Positions 1-6,314 of a stretch of DNA of 12,628 bases are shown here, piece by piece. The translations under genes were made by a program, and so were the position numbers. The notes beneath the pieces are model-generated. The model did not search any database, had not been told where the DNA came from, and worked only from the letters and a program-made list of their open reading frames with translations. The stretch comes from CAJKWP01 sp050943075 (lineage in GTDB: Bacteria > Bacillota > Clostridia > Christensenellales > UBA1242). Position 1 is the stretch's first letter, and each line of letters begins with the position of its first letter. Location of the stretch: positions 1 through 12,628 of the forward strand of contig JBMNOM010000026.1 of the NCBI GenBank assembly GCA_050943075.1, in the 5' to 3' direction.

Positions 1-51
1 ATTTTCTAGTTGAAATTAAAGTTTTCATAATTATTGTTTTTATTACAAGAT

Positions 52-80
52 TTGACTTTTTAAAGCAAAATATGTTTGAT
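52..80 (+). promoter_or_regulatory. Putative sigma-A promoter for the yajC operon
   Basis: A -35 box TTGACT (52-57, 5 of 6 to consensus) is followed after 17 nt by TTTGAT (75-80, 4 of 6). Transcription would start near 87 and leave a leader of about 37 nt before the small ORF at 124. An overlapping alternative has better boxes: TTGATA (76-81), 17 nt, then an extended TGT-TATATT (99-104). Its start near 111 would fall on the GAGG ribosome binding site at 111-114, so the first is preferred. No transcript data; the assignment is by consensus only. Confidence 0.5.
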
Positions 81-85
81 AAATA

Positions 86-99
86 AACACAATTGTGTT
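86..99. promoter_or_regulatory. Perfect 14-bp palindrome, possible operator
   Basis: AACACAATTGTGTT reads identically on both strands. It lies just downstream of the -10 box of the preferred promoter, over its expected start site, and within the spacer and -10 of the alternative promoter. A repressor dimer bound here could block either. No regulator family is recognised from the sequence, and one such palindrome is expected by chance in roughly this length of AT-rich DNA, so only the location supports it. Confidence 0.3.
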
Positions 100-123
100 A
101 TATTATTAAAGAGGTAAACGCAT

Positions 124-210
124 ATGATTTTAGCAACTTTCGCACAAATAATTGTTCCAATAACTATTTTGCTTGTTTTAGTTATCATAGGAGTTTATGT
201 TTTAAATTAG
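124..210 (+). CDS. Small hydrophobic single-span membrane peptide (28 aa) upstream of yajC
   Basis: The peptide starts MILATFAQII and is almost entirely hydrophobic (one continuous Ile/Val/Leu span of about 22 residues), with no charged residue except the termini, so it would be a single transmembrane helix. A GAGG ribosome binding site (111-114) sits 9 nt before the ATG. Its stop TAG (208-210) lies inside the TTAGGAGG ribosome binding site of yajC and ends 9 nt before the yajC start, the arrangement expected for translational coupling. I do not recognise the family. It could be a small Sec-associated membrane protein or a leader peptide whose translation controls yajC. At 28 codons it could also be a chance ORF, but the RBS, composition and spacing together favour a real gene. 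Confidence 0.55.
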   Translation: MILATFAQIIVPITILLVLVIIGVYVLN

Positions 211-219
211 GAGGATATA

Positions 220-693
220 ATGAATTTTTTATTAACTGATGCAGGCTTCACAGCAACCCAATGGACACTTTTGGCTGTTCTTTTGGCATTGATTATTATA
301 TACCCAGTTTTTTCAGCTTATAAAAACAAAAAGGAATCAGAAAAACTTAAACAATTAACAGATGACTTGAAAGTGGGTGAAAAAGTTTTGACAACAAGCG
401 GTGTTTATGGCGAAATTATTGCCATCACTCCACAAGAACAAGGCAAACTTGTCACACTTAAAACAGGTGATGAAGACCACGTTGGTTATATTTCAGTTGA
501 CATTTTGGCAATCTACACAGTGTTCCGTGACGAGCCAGAAATTCCTGCTGAAACACCAGTTGAAGAAGCACCAGTGCAAGCAGCGGCTGAAGAAGTTGTT
601 GTTGAAAAAGAAGAAACTGTTGCAGTTGAAGAACCAAAAACTAAAACAAAGACAACCAAGACAACAAAATCAAACAAAAAAAGCCAAAAATAG
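220..693 (+). CDS. yajC: Preprotein translocase subunit YajC, with extended charged tail
   Basis: YajC is a small inner-membrane protein that associates with SecDF and the SecYEG channel. The sequence shows one N-terminal transmembrane helix (about residues 14-33), a basic stretch (35-46), and the YajC core 'DLKVGEKVLTTSGVYGEI' (49-66), which matches the family pattern of L-x-x-G-(D/E)-x-V-x-T-x-x-G-x-x-G. A small beta domain continues to about residue 102. Two things are unusual. The Arg-Pro-Gln motif that normally follows the helix is absent (YPVFSAYKNKK instead). The protein is also 157 residues where about 85-110 is usual, because of a tail that is first acidic and Val/Ala/Glu/Pro-rich (103-139) and then Lys/Thr-rich (140-157). 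The start is fixed by AGGAGG at 209-214. It lies between the small ORF and the TIGR04086 gene, apart from secDF but in the same neighbourhood. Confidence 0.9.
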   Translation: MNFLLTDAGFTATQWTLLAVLLALIIIYPVFSAYKNKKESEKLKQLTDDLKVGEKVLTTSGVYGEIIAITPQEQGKLVTLKTGDEDHVGYISVDILAIYTVFRDEPEIPAETPVEEAPVQAAAEEVVVEKEETVAVEEPKTKTKTTKTTKSNKKSQK

Positions 694-723
694 ACTGGCG
701 AAATTAATTTTAAAAACATAATC

Positions 724-769
724 AAACTTTCCCCTGAATAATTTATTTGTGTAAGGAGGAAGTTTTTTT
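724..769 (+). promoter_or_regulatory. Hairpin that sequesters the ribosome binding site of the TIGR04086-family gene
   Basis: AAACTTTCCCC (724-734) can pair with GGAGGAAGTTT (755-765) with one G-U pair and one C-A mismatch, across a 20-nt loop, and is followed by further T residues to 769. The right arm contains the AAGGAGG ribosome binding site (753-759) of the gene starting at 770. The element could act as a weak intrinsic terminator after yajC, as a translational off-switch, or both. Pairing is seen directly; the function is inferred. Confidence 0.4.
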
Positions 770-1174
770 ATGAAAAAAACAGCACAAGTTGAAAGAAAAG
801 ATAACAGTGTTTTTATTGGAATTTTAAAAGGTGTGCTTTACGCAGTTGTTATATCATTAATCAGTGTTTTGGTGTTTGCATTTGTTTTAAGGTTTGTGCC
901 AATTGCAGACAGTGCAATTTCGCCAGTTAATCAAGTTATTAAAGGTTTAAGCATTTTGTTTGGCACAATTATTGGGCTTAAAAAGTCAAAAGAAATGGGG
1001 CTTATTTCTGGGCTTTTAATTGGGTTTTTCTACACAATGATTTCCTTTTTTGTTTTTTCAATTTTAAGCAGGGAATTTAAGTTTTCAAAAACTTTAATTA
1101 ACGACTTAATGTTTGGTTCAATTATTGGTGGCATAAGCGGAATTATTGCTGTTAATTTGAAAAAGAAAAAATAA
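770..1174 (+). CDS. TIGR04086 / DUF3792 (YrzE-like) membrane protein
   Basis: This is a 134-residue protein with four predicted transmembrane helices, at about residues 18-43, 53-70, 78-97 and 110-128, with a short basic N-terminus and a C-terminal lysine run. The pattern of Gly-rich helices ('LYAVVISLISVLVFAFVL', 'GLISGLLIGFFY', 'MFGSIIGGISGII') matches the TIGR04086 / DUF3792 family. That family is found in Bacillota beside yajC (YrzE in Bacillus subtilis is an example). Its biochemical role is not known, and its recurrence next to yajC and secDF suggests, without proving, a link to membrane protein export. The start is chosen by AAGGAGG (753-759), 10 nt upstream, which is itself in a hairpin. 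It ends its operon: a strong terminator follows 34 nt after the stop. Confidence 0.8.
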   Translation: MKKTAQVERKDNSVFIGILKGVLYAVVISLISVLVFAFVLRFVPIADSAISPVNQVIKGLSILFGTIIGLKKSKEMGLISGLLIGFFYTMISFFVFSILSREFKFSKTLINDLMFGSIIGGISGIIAVNLKKKK

Positions 1175-1208
1175 TTTTTGTTTAAGTTTTTGTTTAAAAA
1201 TGCTTGTG

Positions 1209-1238
1209 AAAAAGTTGCATAATTATGCAACTTTTTTG
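1209..1238 (+). terminator. Rho-independent terminator of the yajC operon
   Basis: A perfect 28-bp palindrome (1209-1236) folds as a 12-bp stem with an AATT loop (core AAGTTGCAT / ATGCAACTT) and ends in six T residues, with more T residues from 1239. The sequence between here and the secD promoter (about 1239-1327) has no ORF with a start codon and ribosome binding site. Confidence 0.9.
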
Positions 1239-1327
1239 TTTTTTCAGTGCCAAATTTAAAAGGATGATTGCTTGATTTTACTGGGGATTTTTAAGATTGT
1301 TATTTTTTAAAAAACTCAAACTTTTAA

Positions 1328-1357
1328 TTGACTTTTATTAAGCCCTTATATTATACT
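1328..1357 (+). promoter_or_regulatory. Putative sigma-A promoter for secD-secF
   Basis: TTGACT (1328-1333) and TATACT (1352-1357), each 5 of 6 to consensus, are separated by 18 nt. Transcription would start near 1364, giving a leader of about 107 nt before secD. The upstream terminator makes an independent promoter necessary here. Confidence 0.7.
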
Positions 1358-1375
1358 TTGTAAGTATTAATTAAT

Positions 1376-1433
1376 TTGCCAAAAAGCTTTTAATTTAAAG
1401 CAAAACACAAACTAAAAAATTGTTATTTGGCAA
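1376..1433 (+). promoter_or_regulatory. Nested inverted repeats in the secD leader
   Basis: TTGCCAAA (1376-1383) is the exact reverse complement of TTTGGCAA (1426-1433). Within the enclosed loop GCTTT (1386-1390) pairs with AAAGC (1397-1401). No ATG occurs in the leader, so an export-sensing arrest peptide read from ATG is not encoded here. The RNA could be a protein-binding or stability element, but AT-rich leaders give such pairings by chance and no known riboswitch is recognised. Confidence 0.3.
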
Positions 1434-1470
1434 TAATTGAAAAGAAAATAAAAATTATAAGGGGCACTTA

Positions 1471-2784
1471 ATGACAAAACGCAGAAGTAGAAGACGCTTT
1501 ATTTTTATGTCTGTAATTTTATTACTTGGTCTTGTTCTTTCATTTGTTGGGTTTGACATTCCATTTACAACACAAAGGTATAATGGTTTTTTCAATGCCA
1601 TTCCACTTGGATTTGACCTTCAAGGCGGGGCAAGCGTTGTTTTTGAAGCAAGTTTACCAGATGACGACTTAGATGGCAGTTTGGAACTTGGCATTCAAGG
1701 AACAATTTCAAGAATTCAATTATTACTTGAAGAAAAAGGCTACACAGAACACTATGTTTACAAACAAGGAAAAAACAGAATAGTTGTTGAAGTTCCGGTT
1801 TTAACCGACACAGACTATTTGCTTGAAAAACTTGAACAACCTGCATCATTTAAAATGACAACTGTTGAAGACCACAAAGCAGAAGCAAGAATTAGTGGAA
1901 AACACATTAAAAACGCTGGCTATCAAGTTCAAGCAGGGCAAGATGGCAAACCACAAAACGGTGTGGGAATTGCTTTTAATGAAGAAGGTAAGAAAGAATT
2001 TGCACGTTTAACTGGTGAAGTTGCTGAAAACAACGGCACAATTTACATCTATGTTGGCGAAGATACACAACCTTTAAGAAAATTAACAGCATCAGCTGCC
2101 ATCACAAATGGTTATGTTTTTATCTCTGGTGAAAATCAAACAGAAGAAGATGCAAGAGATATGGCACTTAAAATTTTAAGTGGTTCTTTCTCAACAAAAC
2201 TTAAACTTATTGAAAACAAAATCATTTCCGGTTCATTTGGTTCAGATGTTTTGCTTTTTGGCACAATTGCAATGTTTGCAAGCTTGCTTTTATCAATGTT
2301 AATTTTAATTTTCAGCTATAAAGACTTTGGCTTGCTTGCAAGTTTTAGCACAATTTTCTTTATGGTGTTAACATTGTTCTTCTTGCAATCTGTTCCATTT
2401 GTTCGCCTTTCAGTTGCATCATTTGCTGGGCTCATTGTGGGAATTTTGCTTTCATTAATTTCTTACGTGACCATTTACAGCAAAATAAAACAAGAAAACA
2501 ACAGCGGCAAAAAACTTCATTTGTCTGTTAAAAACGGACAAAGACAATCACTTGGAAGAGTGCTTGATATGCATGCAGTTATGATTATAATTTCAATCAT
2601 TGCTTCATTTGTTGGAGGCAGCATTGTTAAAGGTTTTGGCGTTGCATTGCTTATTTCAAGCGTTGTTTCAATGTTCACTTCACTTGTATTGTTCAGAGGT
2701 TTGTTAAAAGCATATCTTCCACTCAACAGCACAAATGTGACAAAATTCAATTTGAAAAAAGTGGAGGTTAAATTAAATGACTAA
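1471..2784 (+). CDS. secD: Protein translocase subunit SecD, lacking the conserved intramembrane Asp
   Basis: SecD pairs with SecF to form an RND-type membrane complex that helps pull exported proteins out of SecYEG, normally using the proton gradient. It has a basic N-terminus, TM1 (about 11-27), the D1 motif 'GFDLQGGASVVFEA' (47-60), a P1 domain including 'NRIVVEVP' (102-109), and five C-terminal helices from about 258. The end matches SecD well ('VKGFGVALLISSVVSMFTSLVLFR', residues 386-409, given in pieces here as family motif KGF..L). At 437 residues it is the short form typical of Bacillota. Its TM4 segment A319-E342 aligns with the family AGL...G-M-A-V-D-A-N...F-E-R-I-K-E-E, but Ile330 replaces the proton-relay Asp and Tyr332 the Asn. 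The later D-x-N-x-T-T stretch is also altered (DMHAVM, 366-371). Start set by AAGGGG (1459-1464), 6 nt upstream. Confidence 0.93.
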   Translation: MTKRRSRRRFIFMSVILLLGLVLSFVGFDIPFTTQRYNGFFNAIPLGFDLQGGASVVFEASLPDDDLDGSLELGIQGTISRIQLLLEEKGYTEHYVYKQGKNRIVVEVPVLTDTDYLLEKLEQPASFKMTTVEDHKAEARISGKHIKNAGYQVQAGQDGKPQNGVGIAFNEEGKKEFARLTGEVAENNGTIYIYVGEDTQPLRKLTASAAITNGYVFISGENQTEEDARDMALKILSGSFSTKLKLIENKIISGSFGSDVLLFGTIAMFASLLLSMLILIFSYKDFGLLASFSTIFFMVLTLFFLQSVPFVRLSVASFAGLIVGILLSLISYVTIYSKIKQENNSGKKLHLSVKNGQRQSLGRVLDMHAVMIIISIIASFVGGSIVKGFGVALLISSVVSMFTSLVLFRGLLKAYLPLNSTNVTKFNLKKVEVKLND

Positions 2785-3778
2785 AAACAAATTTAATCTT
2801 GAAGAAAAAATTAACAATTCAAACATAAACGTAATTTCACGTTTTAAATATCTCATCATTGCACCTGCAGTGCTTTTGGTGATTGCATTAACACTTTTGT
2901 TCACTGTTGGGTTTAATAAATCAATTGAATTTACTGGCGGTGTTAACTTAAGAGTTTACATTGGCACAGAAAGTGAGTATTCACAAGCAAAAGAAAAAGT
3001 TGACGAAGTTTTGCACTTAAATGGTTTGGAAGCAAGTGTTTATCAAACAGCAGAACACGAAGACAAATTGTTTTTGAACGTTAAATATAAAAAAGACGCT
3101 TCTTTAACAGAAGAACAAAATGAAGATTTGAACAACAAAGTTATTAACGATTTGTTTGCAAAATTTGGTTTTGACAAAGAAGATTTTGAACAAAAAAATT
3201 ATGTTGTTGGAAACCAACCATTTGACGCTTCGGTTGGTCAAGCTGCTTTAAAAAACACATTTATTGTTGTTGTAGTTGCATCAATTTTGTCAATTATTTA
3301 CTTCATCATTCGTTTTGGACATCAAATTGCCATGACAGCACTTTTGGGAATATACCACGACATTTTAATTGCAATTTGCTTTACATTAATTTGCCGCGTG
3401 GAAATTAACTTAACACTTATGCCAGCAATTTTAACAATTATGGCTTTAAGCTTCATTATGCAAGTGTTGTATTTCTCAAATGTTAAAGAAAACACAAAAA
3501 ACATTGAAAAAGGCACAAAAGCAGAAGAAATTGCAACAACATCATTAAAACAAGGCCTTAAAACACAAATTGTTGTTTCATTGTTTGTAATTCTTGCAGT
3601 TTTGTTGTTAAACTTAATTGGCAACACTTCAATTTTGTCTTATTCACTCATTACTTTCTTTGGAATTTTGTCAGCAAACTATTCACTTGTTGCACTTCTT
3701 CCAGCGCTTTGGTCATTCATCTTTGTGCCAAGCAAAAAGAAACCAAGACCAGTAAAACAAAAAGAAGAAGTTGTTTAA
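2777..3778 (+). CDS. secF: Protein translocase subunit SecF, lacking the conserved intramembrane Asp and Arg
   Basis: SecF is the partner half of the SecDF export-assisting complex. It has TM1 (about 24-45), the SecF signature 'SIEFTGGVNLRV' (49-60, where DFTGG is usual), a periplasmic-side domain to about 145, and five further helices. The TM3 His-Asp pair (His194-Asp195, in 'YHDILIA') is kept. In TM4, residues 216-239 follow the family frame (LTI..., S225, F233, ...K-E-N), but the G-Y-S-x-N-D-T core reads A-L-S-F-I-M-Q, so Met228 stands where the relay Asp should be. In the next conserved segment (S256-L-K-Q-G-L-K-T-Q-I) Thr263 replaces the expected Arg. It overlaps secD by 8 nt (ATGACTAA) and has GGAGG at 2763-2767, so the two are translationally coupled. 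Length (333) is slightly longer than usual, with a basic C-terminal tail. Confidence 0.93.
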   Translation: MTKNKFNLEEKINNSNINVISRFKYLIIAPAVLLVIALTLLFTVGFNKSIEFTGGVNLRVYIGTESEYSQAKEKVDEVLHLNGLEASVYQTAEHEDKLFLNVKYKKDASLTEEQNEDLNNKVINDLFAKFGFDKEDFEQKNYVVGNQPFDASVGQAALKNTFIVVVVASILSIIYFIIRFGHQIAMTALLGIYHDILIAICFTLICRVEINLTLMPAILTIMALSFIMQVLYFSNVKENTKNIEKGTKAEEIATTSLKQGLKTQIVVSLFVILAVLLLNLIGNTSILSYSLITFFGILSANYSLVALLPALWSFIFVPSKKKPRPVKQKEEVV

Positions 3779-3814
3779 TTTAAGCAAAAAATATCAAATT
3801 TAAAAAATATGGAT

Positions 3815-3841
3815 AAAAAAAGTGGCTAGTCCACTTTTTTT
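3815..3841 (+). terminator. Rho-independent terminator after secF
   Basis: AGTGG (3821-3825) pairs with CCACT (3831-3835) across a 5-nt loop, extended by an upstream A run (3815-3820) against the following T run (3836-3841). The T-rich tail continues to about 3850. It is 36 nt after the secF stop. Confidence 0.85.
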
Positions 3842-3843
3842 GT

Positions 3844-3871
3844 TTGTTTTTTTATATTGTTCTTGTATAAT
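3844..3871 (+). promoter_or_regulatory. Putative promoter for recJ-rel-hemZ
   Basis: A perfect TATAAT (3866-3871) lies 16 nt after a weak -35 match TTGTTT (3844-3849) in the terminator's T-rich tail. It would give a start near 3878 and a 24-nt leader. A second perfect TATAAT (3885-3890) lies too near the start codon, implying an almost leaderless transcript. The recJ ribosome binding site is weak (only AGG, 3893-3895). Confidence 0.5.
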
Positions 3872-3901
3872 ATAGTTATTAAATTATAATATAGGTTAAT
3901 T

Positions 3902-6283
3902 ATGAAATTTCTTAAATACTACGACAAGGGCATCAAAGATGCAGTAATTTCTGATTTTAGCCTAAAATTTGGTCTTGATAAAAAGATAATCAAACTTATT
4001 GTTGCTCGTGGTTACACCACAGAAGCAGAAATCCAAAATTTTTTAAATCCATCTTTCGACCATTTAAACGATCCGTTTAAACTTAAAAATATGGATAAGG
4101 CTCTTGAAAGAATTTTTGAAGCCATTGCAAAAAAAGAAAGAATTTTAATTTTTGGCGACTATGATGTGGATGGCGTAAGTGCCACAGCTATAATGATTAA
4201 AACTTTTGAAAAGTTGAATTACAAAGTTTATTATTATTTGCCAAACCGCTATGTTGATGGCTATGGGCTCACAAATCAAGTTTTAGACAAAATTAGAAAA
4301 CAATACAATCCAAGCTTAATTATCACAGTTGACTGTGGAATTACATGCCACGATGAAGTTGAATATGCCAAAACACTTGGCATTGATATTATTATTACCG
4401 ATCACCACGAAGTTGGTGGTGTTTTGCCGCAAACAATTGTTTTGAACGCAAAAATTGAAGGGCAGGAGTACCCTTTTAGAGAGCTTTGCGGAACAGGGCT
4501 TGCTTTTAAAATTTCACAAGCAATGATTGGAGAAAGGGCAAAAGAATTTTTGCCAATTGCAGCCATTGCAACAATTGCAGACATTGTGCCACTTAAGGCA
4601 GAAAACCGTGCAATTGTGAAATTGGGGCTTGACCTAATGGAACAATATTGTCCACCTGGAATTAAAGCCATGATTAAAGGGCAAAAACTTAATTTTAACG
4701 ACTTAACATCAGTTGACATTGCGTTTAAAATTGCACCAAAACTCAATGCATCAGGTAGAATGGGCGACGCGCAAGACTCGTTAATTTTATATTTGGAAAA
4801 AAATCCAGTTAAAATTAAAACTTTAATTGACGACATTTTAACACACAACACAGACAGACAAGCGCTTTGCAATTTGGTTTATATCGACTGCAAAAAACAA
4901 CTTGAAAATGTTAATATGAGCAAAACAAGAAGCATTGTTTTGCAAAGCAAAAATTGGGACCAAGGCATTTTGGGAATTGTGTGCGCACGCCTTTTGGACG
5001 AATATAACAGGCCTGTGTTTTTGTTCAGCAATGAAAATGGGCTTCTTAAGGGCTCGGCAAGAAGCATGCCAGAACTTAACGTGCACATTTTGCTTTCTGA
5101 TATGCAAGACATTTTGGAAACGTTTGGAGGCCACACAGTTGCCGCTGGTTTAACACTTAAAGAAAGCTGTTTTGAAGAGTTTAAAACAAGAGTTAATAGT
5201 TATATTGTGCAACACATCAGTGATGATGTTTTTAAACCAATTTCATATTACGACGAAGAACTTTGCATTGATGAAATTAACGAAAATTTTGTTAAAAGCT
5301 TAAAAGTTTTGGAGCCATTTGGTTGTGAAAATCAACCACCACGCTTTAAAATTTGCTGTTTAAATGTCAGCATTAATCCAATGAAAAATTTCATCAATCA
5401 CGCAAACTTGCTCCTTGGTAAAAAACTTAATTTGGTGGCTTTTAATTACTTGCAAAACTATTACAAAATCAAATATGCCAAAGGCAAAAGCTTTATTTTT
5501 GAATTTCAAGAAAGCAAATATAAAAACCCATACATTAAAGGGCTTTTAAAAGACTTCACTTCAAATTTTGGGCTTGATGGCAAAAATTTCAGCAATGTTG
5601 AAACGCTTGTGCTTAACCAACTTAGATTTTTAAACCTTAAAAACACACCAACTTACTTTGAGTTTACTCAAAAAGACATTTTAATGCTTTTAAACAAAGC
5701 AGCATTAAGCGCTTTTGGAACTTGTTTTGTGTTTTACAATCAAGAAACATTAAAAGAGTTTACAAATAAATATGAAATTGAAAACTTTTACAATTTTGAT
5801 GTTGGTGAAAACACTTCAAAAACTGGTTTTAACAGTTTCTTGTTTGCACCTGTGGGAACAGAATGGGCAAAGAATTATGAAACAATCATTTTTATGGACC
5901 CAGTACTTGATAAGGGCTTCATTTCCAAAATTAATCAATTAACAACTGCACAAGTTTTTGTGCCAGCAGACAGACAATTTGACAAAAAGATTTTTGATAA
6001 AATTTACACAAGCCGCGAAAACTTTGGCCGCATTTACAACATTTTTAAAAGAATTGATAATAAAGAATTTATGTATTTTGAAGATATGTATGGCGAGTTT
6101 TATAAAAACAAAGTGAATTTTCAAGACTTTTTTGCAGCATTCTTGGTGTTTTCAGAACTTGAGTTTATTAAACTTGAAAGAAACGAAACTTTAAAAATTA
6201 AAGTGCTTTCATCAAACCAAAAACAAGTTTTGCAGCAATCAAACATTTTCAATTTTATAAACTTAATGAAAAATATTAAATAA
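3902..6283 (+). CDS. recJ: Single-stranded-DNA-specific exonuclease RecJ
   Basis: RecJ degrades single-stranded DNA 5' to 3' in recombination and mismatch or base-excision repair. The DHH phosphoesterase domain is clear: 'GDYDVDGVSA' (85-94), 'VDCG' (143-146), 'TDHHE' (166-170) and 'ASGRMG' (283-288) give the metal-binding aspartates and histidines. The DHHA1 half follows with 'WDQGILGIVCAR' (352-363), 'GSARS' (384-388) and 'FGGHTVAAG' (408-416), the family's GGHxxAAG. A C-terminal OB-like segment (from about 470, 'FGCENQPPRF') and a long, poorly conserved C-terminal region bring it to 793 residues, as in the long Bacillota RecJ (B. subtilis is of similar length) rather than the short E. coli type. 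All catalytic motifs look intact. It leads a three-gene operon, and the gap to rel is 31 nt with no terminator. The start is the first ATG, with only a weak ribosome binding site. Confidence 0.95.
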   Translation: MKFLKYYDKGIKDAVISDFSLKFGLDKKIIKLIVARGYTTEAEIQNFLNPSFDHLNDPFKLKNMDKALERIFEAIAKKERILIFGDYDVDGVSATAIMIKTFEKLNYKVYYYLPNRYVDGYGLTNQVLDKIRKQYNPSLIITVDCGITCHDEVEYAKTLGIDIIITDHHEVGGVLPQTIVLNAKIEGQEYPFRELCGTGLAFKISQAMIGERAKEFLPIAAIATIADIVPLKAENRAIVKLGLDLMEQYCPPGIKAMIKGQKLNFNDLTSVDIAFKIAPKLNASGRMGDAQDSLILYLEKNPVKIKTLIDDILTHNTDRQALCNLVYIDCKKQLENVNMSKTRSIVLQSKNWDQGILGIVCARLLDEYNRPVFLFSNENGLLKGSARSMPELNVHILLSDMQDILETFGGHTVAAGLTLKESCFEEFKTRVNSYIVQHISDDVFKPISYYDEELCIDEINENFVKSLKVLEPFGCENQPPRFKICCLNVSINPMKNFINHANLLLGKKLNLVAFNYLQNYYKIKYAKGKSFIFEFQESKYKNPYIKGLLKDFTSNFGLDGKNFSNVETLVLNQLRFLNLKNTPTYFEFTQKDILMLLNKAALSAFGTCFVFYNQETLKEFTNKYEIENFYNFDVGENTSKTGFNSFLFAPVGTEWAKNYETIIFMDPVLDKGFISKINQLTTAQVFVPADRQFDKKIFDKIYTSRENFGRIYNIFKRIDNKEFMYFEDMYGEFYKNKVNFQDFFAAFLVFSELEFIKLERNETLKIKVLSSNQKQVLQQSNIFNFINLMKNIK

Positions 6284-6314
6284 ATTAATAAATAAAATAA
6301 AAGGAGATCAGGAT

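Noticed and set aside
140..160. 28-codon ORF as SCIFF or another Cys-rich RiPP precursor
   Set aside because: It contains no cysteine and is a continuous hydrophobic helix.
401..721. Lys/Leu/Gln-rich + strand ORF overlapping yajC in another frame
   Set aside because: It is the +1 reading of the yajC tail; the yajC frame has the ribosome binding site and family motifs.
1364..1470. Arrest peptide (VemP or MifM type) in the secD leader
   Set aside because: No ATG is present, and the only TTG tried (1376) runs into a stop after five codons.
4402..4872. Minus-strand ORF of 156 codons inside recJ
   Set aside because: It lies antisense to the conserved DHH region of recJ, has no ribosome binding site of note and resembles no known family; it is a shadow of recJ codon use.
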